Notes under the pieces: generated by a model
Told to the model about the DNA's origin: nothing
Databases searched by the model: none
The model's input: only the letters and a program-made list of their open reading frames with translations
Translations under genes and position numbers: made by a program
In this document: piece by piece, positions 25,540-35,127 of the stretch
How the letters are laid out: the number at the start of each line of letters is the position of its first letter
Position numbering within the stretch: position 1 is the stretch's first letter
Assembly: GCF_003611275.1 (NCBI RefSeq)
Contig: NZ_CP020694.1
Span: 744,001 to 808,000 of the forward strand
From: Sulfitobacter sp. D7
GTDB taxonomy: Bacteria > Pseudomonadota > Alphaproteobacteria > Rhodobacterales > Rhodobacteraceae
Length of the DNA stretch: 64,000 nt
Reading direction: 5' to 3'

Positions 25540-25985
25540 TCCACTTAGGCTGGTTGTAACAAAGCCTTTCCGCTCCCAGAATGCCCGTCCTTATGGACTG
25601 ATGTTCATAACTCCGAGATACAGATTTTTAGCTCCGCCTGTTTTTGCGAGTTCTTCCAAATGTGATAGAATGATCTGTCCAAAGCCCTGATTTCGCGTCC
25701 ACGGGGCAAGTATCATAAGCCCGACATAAGCGTCACAAGTTCAGGAAATCAAATAGAAAATCGGCAATGCCCAACAGATGTTCATGCAAAAACACGCCCA
25801 CAAGGCATGTTTTGCGCGGATCGCAGTTTGGCGGAGTGTCTCCGAAAAACTCTTTCGCTTTTCCAAAGCCGGGCTGATGGCTGCTCTGCAGCTTCCCAGT
25901 AATCGTGCGCCGCGGCGTAGAATGATTTAACTCCGGGCAGGCCAGACGCCTTGTCGAGCTTCTTAATTCGTAGCCCGTGCCCATC
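25540..25985 (-). pseudogene. GNAT acetyltransferase pseudogene
   Basis: The minus strand reads YELRSSTRRLACPELN up to KEFFGDTPPNCDPRKTCLVG and VFLHEHLLGIADFLFDFLN, then after a frameshift near 25740 YVGLMILAPWTRNQGFGQII, LSHLEELAKTGGAKNLYLGV, MNISP, an in-frame TAA, and GRAFWERKGFVTT. The acetyl-CoA motif (RxxGxG-like RNQGFG) and the C-terminal FWERKGF are typical of the GNAT fold. One frameshift and one stop make it inactive. Confidence 0.72.
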
Positions 25986-26198
25986 CGCATGTGGAATATG
26001 GAAAGTGGGAAGGTGGTTTGTGATGTCGTAGCGACGGCCAATCAGTTTTTAGTAATCAGTAAATTGGTCGACAAGATACGACAAGGAGAAGAATGCGCAG
26101 ACAACAATTCGTTTTGGAGTGGAAGTTTCGTAAGTTTCATTTTCCAATGGGAGTGCGCGCTTTATTCTCGAGGGCCAAAAAACAAGTGGGATTGAGCA

Positions 26199-27728
26199 TC
26201 ATAGCTTTGTGTTGCTAACGGTCAAACTTTCGAGAGCTGATTTCAGGTCTCCGTAATCCTTTCGGTCATTCTCGATCCGTTGAAGCCGCCGTCTGCGAAG
26301 TTTTTCACAATGGAACGCCAAAACCACATCGTCTTTGTAGTGTTTATTCAATGTCTTAACGGTTGAATGATGGGCCGACGGCATTGCAAGGCTTGTTCCT
26401 TCGATGCCGTGGTGAATATTTGCATCTGTATAGTTCATGACACGAAGCGTAGTGAAGCTGTTGCCTGTGAGCGTCTGAAATATCCGCGGAATGTGGCTCG
26501 CCGCTGCGGGGTAGCCGTTAAATAGAACGAAGAGTTGTCGCTTTTCCCGCAGCAGTTTCTCCCTCAGCGTGGGAAGCAGGGCGGCGGATGCATCATTCAG
26601 GACAAGCGCATCAATGAACTTGCCAGCTTCGTTATGGATGGGGAACTTGAACACCTCGGGGCGGCGGGCATGGGTCTTTTGTATCTGTGTCTTGATTACC
26701 CATTCATCCCGTTCCCAAAATAGGGTCTCACCAAAGACAAGCTGCGCCGAGGCATTGCGGAGCGGTGCGTTTGCGAAGACCGCGAGAATTGTTGCTGCGT
26801 TGCGCATTTGATGTCGTTTTTTAGGGCGCTCCTCGGCAGCTACACCAGCGAGTAAAGTATCTGCCATATCAAGGATTCGATCAGTCGAATTGCCAGTTCG
26901 AGCCAGTGCAAAGAACTTCAGAGCTTTCTGTCCGTTCTCTTTATCTTCAAACTCGCGATAATAGTTTTTGAGATGCTGGATAACTTCCGGCGCTACGCCA
27001 CTATACCTCGCGAACACCAGGAGCGCCTCCGCTGAACCGCGAAGGGTCGCCCAGCGCAACCCGTGTGGCCTTCGGGAAAGGCGTTGTTTTAGATCGGCGA
27101 GATAGCCGTCTATCCCCGCCAAGCTGAGCTCGGAATCAATCCCCAAATGGCCGGTAAACCATGCATATTGGCATAGTTTCTCCCTCATTCGCTCCACGAT
27201 ACTCCGGGCAGGCACCTGCATTTCAGCTTCCTGGGCAGGCAGACCATCTGCAGCACGGCGCAAGGCGCTCTTGTAAGCCTCAGGAAGCTCAACAGGCGGG
27301 ATGGACAAATGCCGTTGCTTTGGAGGACGCCGCAGCGGTGGCGCTATAGGGTCCCAATCGAGAGCTTCGTAAATAGGGCGAAGCCCTTGGCTTTTGGTCG
27401 GACCGCCTACGCTGGTCGTGCTTTTCGCTATCGGTTTTGGCACAGGCACCAGAAACAGGCGCGTTTCACGTATTACGGGCAGAAAAGCAGGCTGACAGAC
27501 TGCAAAAACCTCTTGTAGCTGATCGATGCGAAGCGTTCTCTCGAAACTGGTGCAGTCTCCAAGCCAGTTGTGGATGTCGCCAACAGATGGTGATGGAAGG
27601 TTGCGCTGGACAATGAAGTCAAAAAAGGTGTCAGCAGTTGCAATCGAAGTCGCGGACAACTCTGCGAACCCGGGAAGCAGGACGAGGCGTTTCCACACGG
27701 GGCGCGCCAGAATATCTTGAATATTCAT
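26199..27728 (-). CDS. Large tyrosine-recombinase-like protein, second of a pair
   Basis: 509 aa. The C-terminal half resembles a tyrosine recombinase: APLRNASAQLVFGET carries the first Arg, SFTTLRVMNYTDANI aligns with the H-x-x-R box but has Thr where His is usual (R near 429), and TLNKHYKDD carries the nucleophile Tyr near 464. The N-terminal half is unclassified. Its start overlaps the stop of the upstream recombinase by 4 nt (ATGA), so the two are translated together and probably act as partners. Paired or triple recombinases occur in Tn554-type elements and in GInt islands. Which of these this resembles needs alignment. The missing His may lower activity or be family-specific. Confidence 0.65.
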   Translation of the reverse strand: MNIQDILARPVWKRLVLLPGFAELSATSIATADTFFDFIVQRNLPSPSVGDIHNWLGDCTSFERTLRIDQLQEVFAVCQPAFLPVIRETRLFLVPVPKPIAKSTTSVGGPTKSQGLRPIYEALDWDPIAPPLRRPPKQRHLSIPPVELPEAYKSALRRAADGLPAQEAEMQVPARSIVERMREKLCQYAWFTGHLGIDSELSLAGIDGYLADLKQRLSRRPHGLRWATLRGSAEALLVFARYSGVAPEVIQHLKNYYREFEDKENGQKALKFFALARTGNSTDRILDMADTLLAGVAAEERPKKRHQMRNAATILAVFANAPLRNASAQLVFGETLFWERDEWVIKTQIQKTHARRPEVFKFPIHNEAGKFIDALVLNDASAALLPTLREKLLREKRQLFVLFNGYPAAASHIPRIFQTLTGNSFTTLRVMNYTDANIHHGIEGTSLAMPSAHHSTVKTLNKHYKDDVVLAFHCEKLRRRRLQRIENDRKDYGDLKSALESLTVSNTKL

Positions 27729-29650
27729 ATATCGGCCTTCGTGACTTTAACCGAGAGCGTTGCTCGCTGTGCACGACGTTCGTATCTTTGTTCCTGCAAT
27801 GACCGGCTCTGCCGCTCTCTATCGATGAAGGCGTAGTGCTGGCGCAGCGTTTTTTCGGTGTCTCCAGTGAGGGTCTCGAGAGCTGCGTAGCAAGTGGGAT
27901 CGTAAAAGATCTCGATGGTGCAGAGCCCATGCCTAAAGTTATGCGGTAGAAGGAAAAGCCCAATCTTGTCAGAGCATTCTGCAAGCCATCCGTCGAATGT
28001 AGAGATGACAAGAGCCCCAGGCTCTGGTTCAATCTTCGGAAACAAGTGATCTGAGTGGTCGGCACCGCCGAAGAGAGGACGAATGCGAGCCAGAAAGAAT
28101 GATAGAATACGATACGCATCGCTACCAAGCCCACTTTTTTCAAAGATGAAGCGTGGCAAATATTGGTTTCGCCTCGTCATGGCATCGCCGTTTTTCAACA
28201 GTTCATTCGGCATAGAAATTTCAATACGAGGACGTTGCTTGTCGGCTTGGTGATCGAAGAAAGTTTGCGGATGCCCCGCGAACTTAAGGTCACCGATAAC
28301 ATTGGATTTGCGAAATGGTGCGCCTTCGAGTTCAATCGCGGCAAAGGCGGCACAAACACCATACATCCTGGCTTGGCGAAGAAGGCTCGCCGCAAGACGC
28401 AGCTGGTCCCTTGAAAGTGGCTGCGTTTCGGGAGACCGACTGTAGGTCAGAAGATCAATTCCTTCAATTTTCGCCATCTCAATTGCCGCAACCGCTTTTT
28501 CGGCATAGCTGAAATGTTGACTTTCGAAGGTCTGGATGGCGATAGGGCTATTCAGGAGGTTCCTGCAAAATTCTTCTACTTTCGGAGACATGATCTTGCT
28601 GGCGGCTTGCCCCTCGATGAGCACTGGCAGCGATTTAACGAGCTTTTCAACCTTCGCGGACTCGTCTTCGAGGCCACGCGACGAAAGAATAAGCTTCAGA
28701 CAGATGGCATAGGAAAACAGAGTTCGCGGGGCCAACCCTCCAGAGCCACCTGTTTTCTTGCACAGACGGACAAGCGTCTTTTCGATCGAGTCGAGACTAA
28801 ACAACGACGTCAGACCGTTAACAGTTTCCAGATCGCTGTCGGTCGCGATTTCGCGAATATAAGCGCGTAAGGCAGCGGTATATACACCCTTGCTGCTTTC
28901 GGAATACTGCTGGGCAGTTGCGTCCCTCGCTTCCAAGGTCAACATGTCGTGGTGGTAGACCACGGTCGCGTTCTGCACCCATATTTGTGCTTCCTCATGC
29001 AGAAAGCTTGGAATATTTGTTTCGATACGCAGAACACCGGCAAGTGATCCAATTTCTTCCGGTGGCAAAAGCGGCAGGCAGGTCGGAAACTGACGGAGAT
29101 AGTCAAGAACGCCGGCAGCCAGCTTAACTCGACCCCATACATCCGAGCTCACACAATCTTCGCGCAGATCAATGACCCGGTCACGGACCATATCATCCAT
29201 ATCATACCCCCGAGCCCGTGCAAAATCTATCAGGCGGGGTAAGTTGCGGGTTTGTGAAGCCTTAAGCAAATTTGCGTCGACAAGATCGGGCAGAACCTGC
29301 AGCAATCGCGTGAAGCCATCTTGCATTTTTCGACGCTCATTGCGCTTTTGTAGCTCGCCAGAAAAGAACTCGATCATACGGCGTCCGTCTGTTTGATATT
29401 GCCTATACGTCGCTGGCGAGATGCCCCAGCTCTTAATTTTCGAATTGAGAGCTGCATTTCCTTTTCTATATTTTGGTGCGACCCCCATGTATGCTTCCAA
29501 AGATCCTTCAAGCGTATCAAGATGGCGGTGCTTGTATCCGCGTTTGTTAAACATGCGCTCCAGATTGGTAGCATATTGATTCACGGTGGGGTCTTCATGA
29601 TCTTTACCGGCGCGGATAATATCGAGCATTGTATTGCAAACGGTGGTCAT
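27725..29650 (-). CDS. Large tyrosine recombinase, first of a pair
   Basis: 641 aa. Catalytic residues can be placed: Arg in GAPFRKSNVIGDLKF near 447, the box LLPHNFRHGLCTIEIFYDPT with H570 and R573, and Tyr606 in RQHYAFID. The N-terminal 400 residues presumably bind DNA and mediate partner contacts. The start at 29650 has AGGACAGGAAA directly upstream. Only about 50 nt upstream on the opposite strand begins a KAP-NTPase fragment, so this end of the recombinase unit probably marks an insertion boundary. GC content is lower than in the core genes. It is not close in sequence to the 944-aa integrase at the island end. Confidence 0.78.
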   Translation of the reverse strand: MTTVCNTMLDIIRAGKDHEDPTVNQYATNLERMFNKRGYKHRHLDTLEGSLEAYMGVAPKYRKGNAALNSKIKSWGISPATYRQYQTDGRRMIEFFSGELQKRNERRKMQDGFTRLLQVLPDLVDANLLKASQTRNLPRLIDFARARGYDMDDMVRDRVIDLREDCVSSDVWGRVKLAAGVLDYLRQFPTCLPLLPPEEIGSLAGVLRIETNIPSFLHEEAQIWVQNATVVYHHDMLTLEARDATAQQYSESSKGVYTAALRAYIREIATDSDLETVNGLTSLFSLDSIEKTLVRLCKKTGGSGGLAPRTLFSYAICLKLILSSRGLEDESAKVEKLVKSLPVLIEGQAASKIMSPKVEEFCRNLLNSPIAIQTFESQHFSYAEKAVAAIEMAKIEGIDLLTYSRSPETQPLSRDQLRLAASLLRQARMYGVCAAFAAIELEGAPFRKSNVIGDLKFAGHPQTFFDHQADKQRPRIEISMPNELLKNGDAMTRRNQYLPRFIFEKSGLGSDAYRILSFFLARIRPLFGGADHSDHLFPKIEPEPGALVISTFDGWLAECSDKIGLFLLPHNFRHGLCTIEIFYDPTCYAALETLTGDTEKTLRQHYAFIDRERQSRSLQEQRYERRAQRATLSVKVTKADI

Positions 29651-29700
29651 TTTCCTGTCCTTTAAGTTCGTTGTTATCGGGAAGATTGGCCGTTTTCGGG

Positions 29701-31134
29701 ATGGCGGTAATAAAAACCGGGAGATTTACCCACTCCCAAAACTGGCTAAGAGCCGATATTTCTCAACTTTTTGATACCGAGGATCTGAACTCAGATACTG
29801 CGGATCGGTTGGAACGATCTCTGCAACAATGGTGCGGTGAATTTATCGAAACGCCTCGCGATGTTATTAGGCTTATGAACTCGCTACGGTTAAACTTTTT
29901 ACCTGTGAAGGGTCGTGTAGATCCTGGCGACATGGTCTTCTTGGAAATGGTGCGCATCAAGAACAACGCTCTCTTTAACTGGATAGAAGAATACGTATCG
30001 AACCTGTCTGCGATTGGAGATTGGGGCTACGTTTTGCCCGGCGCCCATGAGCGCTTAGGAGCTTCCCTTCTGGTGGCCATCGATGCAGAGGGCTCCGAGC
30101 GAGACCAATTCATATATGCATTGCGGGAACACCTACCCGGGCTTGATTTAGCCTCGCTGAATCAGGACGGTGAGGAGTTCAAAGTATTTGATCTTTCGGA
30201 AAGCGATCAGCTACGTTCATTTTCGGCATCAAAGCGCCTCGCCAGCCCAAATCACTACAGCCTCTACTTCTCATTTTCCAGCCCATCTGGGAGTATCAGC
30301 GATTTCGTATTGGACCAATTTTTAAGCGCTTGCGCCGAGAAGCCAGAAATTGCCTTGGCGCGCTTTCGCCAGCTGGTTGGTAGCAAGCGCCCGCAAGGAG
30401 GTAGACTTGCAGAAGTTCTCTTAGACCGGATCTTGGGGGTCAGTGGACGTATCGGGGTATCCCAAATTCATGGCCTTTTTTCCGTGCTCGGAGAAGCCAT
30501 CGACGATCTTGCCCCTGTTGCAAAAACATATTCTGGATACCCACAGTTCCTAAGGGGAAACCGTCAAGAGGTATTTGGGCTAATAGTTAATATGAAGGAC
30601 CCCGAACAGCGGAAAAACACGCTCCAAACACTGTTCACCGAAGCGAAATCGTTAGCTTGGCTTGCAGGAATTGTCAGAGAAGCAATCTTTGAACATGGCG
30701 TTTTTGGGCATAGAGCGGAACCAGAAGATGCTCGGCTCCTCAGCACCGAAGAGTTTGAGCTGGTTAGGGATATCTTTCTTAACCGACTAACTGGGCTACC
30801 ACCCGAAGAATTGATGGAAGTTCCCCAATTCTTGTCGCTAATGATTACGTGGCAGCAAACAGGTGATACGGAAGGAGCGCGAAACTGGATAGCTGACCAA
30901 ACAACGACTGACCCTGGCTTACTGAACGTCTTGCAAAAGATGATGAGTTGGAGCGATTCTTCGGCACACGGTGTCCAGTATAAGCTTAGAATAAATACCC
31001 TCGATACCTTCTTCGGGGGTCATTCACTGGTTCAAGACAGACTGATGAGGATAGCCGCAGATGATAGAGTCGGCACCGACGATAGATCATTGGCGAGCAA
31101 AATGCTTAGAAATTTAGATGATGATATGCGGTGA
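29701..31134 (+). pseudogene. KAP-family P-loop NTPase, 5'-truncated fragment
   Basis: About 477 codons from ATG 29701. The beginning LQQWCGEFIETPRDVIRLMN and SLRLNFLPVKGRVDPGDMVF, then LEMVRIKNNALFNWIEEYV, matches the part of KAP NTPases after the ATPase core. Walker A and B motifs are absent. KAP proteins are membrane-associated NTPases, and one is the QatA component of Qat anti-phage systems. The fragment begins about 50 nt from the divergent recombinase start, so it was probably cut by that insertion. The remaining frame is open to its end, which means decay is recent or the fragment is still used. No qatB, qatC or qatD genes are here. Confidence 0.6.
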
Positions 31135-31251
31135 GAGAGAGTTCGCACTGTGAAAAGTTCACAGAACCCTCGAGCAACGGATAGGGTTGGTGGACACCTC
31201 ATAAGTTACCAATATAAGATACTTCAAAACATTGACTTGAGGGAATTTGAT

Positions 31252-31297
31252 TGGCCCCGGCAATAGGAATTGAACCTACGACCAATTGATTAACAGC
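31252..31297 (-). repeat. tRNA-Asn 3'-half fragment, old att-like scar
   Basis: The minus strand reads CTGTTAATC (anticodon GTT in its loop), then GGTCGTAGGTTCAATTCCTA and TTGCCGGGGCCA. This equals the anticodon arm, T arm and acceptor 3' strand of a tRNA-Asn-like gene with the CCA end. The 5' half is missing, so no tRNA can be made. tRNA 3' halves are left behind as att copies by integrases. A matching full tRNA is not in this window. Confidence 0.65.
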
Positions 31298-31322
31298 CTA
31301 ATCGTTGTTTTGAACGTCACAA

Positions 31323-32006
31323 TTATTCAAGTTTGTTAGACACTGCTTCTCTTCTTGTTGCGTGGCCGCGGCCGACTACGTCTGTCTGGTTTTCGACGCT
31401 GCCGCCATACTGCTTATACTGACCCATAAACTGCTGCGCGAAATCGTTTGCGCCGCGAAGCCGGGTAACCTCTTCCTTAATTTCACTTAATTGATTTCGA
31501 AGGTATGCAGCATCAGCAATGCTACAATCCCTCTGCTCGACAAGCTCCTGTTTGTCTTTCTCGAGCTGGTTTATTTCCGCTTCAAGTTCTGAAATGTGCC
31601 GTTGCGCCGATCGCTTATCGAATTGCAGTTCTGCGCATCGCGTCTTCGCTTCGGCCTGACATTTCGCGTTCTGCTCCGCGACCAATATCGCAAAGGCATC
31701 GCGCGCTCCCTTCATGAAGTGATCTATTGATGCGGTGACAGTTTCGGGCAACGTGGAAAGCAATGCGCGATCCTGATCTTGTTGAAGCTCTGAAACCGCA
31801 TCGTCCACCACCCGCTTTAGGCTCTCCAAGCGGATCGTGTCCTTAATGCCGTATGTCTGGCAAAGCTCTTCCTTTACGAGAGAGGCATTGATGCTGGCTC
31901 GTGGGGTCCCGTTTTCCAGAAGGAGTTCGACGACCTCGTAAACCAATTCAGGCTGGTAACTTAGAGGGCGTCCGCGATGCTTCATTTTCGGTGCATTGTT
32001 TGTCAT
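31323..32006 (-). CDS. KfrA-like DNA-binding coiled-coil protein
   Basis: 227 aa. The N-terminal 75 residues (GRPLSYQPELVYEVVELLLE, SLVKEELCQTYGIKDTIRLE) resemble the KfrA N-terminal DNA-binding domain. Residues 100-190 form a long coiled coil with heptads (ISELEAEINQLEKDKQELVE). KfrA proteins of broad-host plasmids repress their own gene and help stable inheritance. Here it sits next to integrases, so it may have come with a plasmid-like or integrative element. A perfect 23-bp palindrome lies 18 nt upstream of the start codon, fitting self-repression. AAGG lies about 9 nt before the ATG. Confidence 0.7.
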   Translation of the reverse strand: MTNNAPKMKHRGRPLSYQPELVYEVVELLLENGTPRASINASLVKEELCQTYGIKDTIRLESLKRVVDDAVSELQQDQDRALLSTLPETVTASIDHFMKGARDAFAILVAEQNAKCQAEAKTRCAELQFDKRSAQRHISELEAEINQLEKDKQELVEQRDCSIADAAYLRNQLSEIKEEVTRLRGANDFAQQFMGQYKQYGGSVENQTDVVGRGHATRREAVSNKLE

Positions 32007-32024
32007 TTGAAGATTGCCTTACTA

Positions 32025-32047
32025 TTTGTCAAACCGAGTTTGACAAA
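32025..32047. promoter_or_regulatory. Perfect palindrome, probable KfrA-like operator
   Basis: TTTGTCAAAC and GTTTGACAAA are exact inverted repeats around the 3-base centre CGA. The site lies 18-41 nt upstream of the KfrA-like start codon, overlapping the likely promoter and leader. A half-site TTTGTCAAA recurs near 32258. Self-binding is inferred from what is known of KfrA. Confidence 0.65.
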
Positions 32048-32294
32048 CTCGGGGTGCGCTTTCGTTGTCTGGAGGATGTGGGTGCGCTTTCAATCTCGCA
32101 GAAATTATTTCTGACAAAAGCCCCACTGGATCCAAGTAATAACTACAATTGGGACGTAATTAGTCACCAGGTCGTCGCGGGTAAGGCTGACCTTGGTTCG
32201 CCGAATCTGAGATTTATTATGCGCGAGATTCAGCGGGCACTTGGCCGCAGGTTTCACTTTGTCAAATATCTTGAAATTCAAGAGAACAAGGTTA

Positions 32295-35126
32295 ACGACT
32301 TAGTCCTGGCCGGACAGATTTAGTGCGGCGTCGTTCGATGGTCAGAGCGCGCGCAGGGCGCCCGGTTTCCTGGATTGGCACCGGGGATACATCCCCAGCA
32401 TGGAGGAGGCATTCTCCGAGCCGTGCACAGGCACTATCGCCGATGTGACCTAATCGTCCACGCAAGTAAACTTTGGATTTCTCAGGGACAAGAATGCGAC
32501 GGCGCAGATTGAATCGTGTCGGAATGTCGATTTGCGCCTCGATCATCTCTTTCGGCTGCACCAAAGAAAGTTCATGCGGCACCACCCCTGAAGCATTCAT
32601 TGGCCCACCCCATGCAACGTCGAGATAAGTTTGCCCTGCAAGTGTGCGAGTATCGACAATCAGCCCCGGACGTGGCGCGGAACCGCTGCTTCGCGTAGGA
32701 AACAAGCAGATTACAAGGTCGCCTCGACCAAGAGAAGCAGTTCGCAGGGCTGCGTTATCCGCTTCCGAAATGGGCTCATGCTCAAGATTATTGTCCAACC
32801 TTGCCTGATCGCCGTGCGCACGGCGTTCTTCGCGACGCACTTGATTATAAAAAGGTTTGTCATCGACCAAAATCAGCAGATGCTCGAGCGCGGCCGTTGC
32901 CTCTTCATTCGCTGGCATAGTTAATGAATACTGCCGACTGAGCGACAGGATCCGCGTCGCGACTTCCACTGCATCAAGCGAGGCACATTCACCCCAGGGG
33001 GTTTCCGATGGGGCTTTCTGGCCAGGGATTGTTGCTTCGAAAATTATCTCGTCCGTTTCTGAATCGCGGAGTAGGACGGCGGAAACCTCTCGCTGATCGG
33101 TCAACGCCAATTCAACATCGAGGGCAGTTAAGAGCAGCGCGCTGCTACCCGTAATAATTGGAAAATCAAAGCGGCGATCACGTCCGACAATGATGCCGTA
33201 GTCGAGAGCGTCGAGGATGTCTTTCAGTTCGAGAAGGCCGTGGTCTGTGTAATGGCGGTCAATGGTTGTGCCTTCAAGGTGGCCGAGTATTTTTTGCCGG
33301 GTGCCGGTATCGATGCCAAGTTGCATAAGTTTAGAAGAAAGGGTCCGGCGCATTGCATAGATGTCTTCTCGTTCCGAGTGGAGCTTTAGTGTTTTAAGCA
33401 AATTACGAAGTCTATCACCGAAAATTTGCGACCTACGGCCGTGGTTTTTGTCCGGCTGAATTTCAGGAAAGAGCCAAGTTTCACCTGCCTTTTTTCGCGC
33501 CACGATCCATTCTCTAAAACCGAGTTCGAGCAAGATCTGCGGAATGGGGAGAACACGCCGCGACTGCTCATTCTTGAGCATCGAATCTTCCTCGTCTCCT
33601 ACAAAAAGACAAAGGATGCCATCGCGGCGAATTACGTCCGCCACGGTCGCTTGGAGAATTTCTTCCGGTCGGACTCCCATCGTGATCATTATTAAGGGAA
33701 CCCAATAGATTGCATCTCTTGTGATATATCTTCTGCTCGCTGTCGCCTTGCGACTACGCTGCGATTGTGAAGAGGTGCCAAAATAAATTGGTGAGCTCAG
33801 TAACTTTGACAAGCGTTCAAGCGACCAGGACATCCGGCGTTTCGGACGGGACACCCGCATCGGCAGACCGCATGGGGTCTTTTGTGCCTTATGCCATGCC
33901 CGCATGCGACTATTCAGTTGCGCATGAGAAGGGAGGATGCGGTCCTCATCGTCAAGGTCGCGAGCTACGCGCTTCTTGCCAAGCGCCGCGCGGAGTATAC
34001 GATTGAACATGTCGCGCTGAGTAAACAAGTATCCATCTGTGATCCGAGGAGTCAGTTCTTGAACCAATCGGCGGCGCTTGTCGGGTATCGACATCGTGTC
34101 GAGGTTCGTGATCTCCGAAATAAGTTTGGCGTCATTTGTATTGGCCTGAAGAATTTCATTATGGGGGCACAGTTCTTTTCCTACCTGCCCATGGCGGTTC
34201 CGTCCGTGGGACTTGCCCCAAGCTTTTGGCAACATCCAGACCAAGTGTAAAAACTCGAAAGATTGCTCGAGCACGATCGCTGAGGCGGGGATGTCGCCGA
34301 AGAAGGCGAGCGCGAGCTTTCCGATAACGCGAATTTTGGTCTCAACATCGCGGGGTGCTTCCGAACAGGCCTTTTCGATAGCTTCCGATAGCTGCATCGG
34401 TGGTTTGAGGGCTTCCCGGGTCGGCGTGATGCCATGGCCAAGTAATATCTCTCGCCCTGCATTCAGCGGGTCTTCAAAGTTTTGCTCTACACTCAGGCTT
34501 AGATCGTTAAGTTGGCGGATGAGTGCCAACACTTGCCGAGCCACCGCCGGAGCGGCAAGGTCATCAAGATCCATACCATTTTTACGTGCAATTTCACCTG
34601 CGAAGGGCATTGCGACAGACCAGTCCCTTGCTTTCTGGGCAGCTCGGATACGATCACTTTCTGCAATAATTTGGCTGACGTGGGGGTCCGAGTTGCCGAT
34701 AGAAAGATCGCTTTCCTGTCTGGCAATCATTCGAACAAAGGCCTGACGCACAAGCTCTTTCAGCATCTCCTGGATGCGTCCCGAGTTTACTGGCGACTCC
34801 TGAAGTTCGATCAGCATGTTTCGTTCTCCTGCTTCCACGGCGGTAAGCAGGTCGGCCGACCGCTTTACCGCTTCAGAGAGGATATTTGTTCGAAGAGAGA
34901 CAGACAGAAATTCTGGGGCGCCATTTTTTCGCAATGGCGTCGTCCAGCGTCTCCGAAAGTAGAAGACCCCGTTTCTGCGAACGAGATGAAGTCCCCACTT
35001 CCTTCGCGAGTCACTTGGCCTGCATCCCGGCCGATGTGAACCAGTTTGTGAACCACCGCGAAGTGGAGATGGGAGGGTGGCCGCTTGATCAACGGCTATC
35101 CCATTGGGAACTATGCGCTTTTTCAT
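32295..35126 (-). CDS. Island integrase: tyrosine recombinase with C-terminal PemK/MazF-like domain
   Basis: 944 aa, about twice the usual integrase length. Near residue 45, LHLVRRNGVFYFRRRW resembles the DUF6538 N-terminal domain. Catalytic residues are Arg486 (GVRPEEILQ), Lys518, Y-A-M-R593 in place of H-x-x-R, His616 (LGHLEG) and Tyr626 (RHYTDH). About 170 unclassified residues follow. From about 802, GDLVICLFPTRSSGSAPRPG, TYLDVAWGG and IPTRFNLRRRILVP resemble PemK/MazF-type folds, which in toxins cleave RNA. The ATG at 35126 is 2 nt from the att repeat and lacks a ribosome-binding site. Transcription may read through from tRNA-Gln. Integrase function is well supported, the C-terminal domain moderately. 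Confidence 0.82.
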
Positions 35127-35127
35127 G

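Noticed and set aside
31252..31297. Functional tRNA-Asn gene
   Set aside because: The acceptor 5' strand, D arm and 5' part of the anticodon arm are missing.
31901..32323. 140-aa plus-strand open frame
   Set aside because: Its first third is antisense to the KfrA-like gene and it crosses the palindrome. No start signal or domain supports it.
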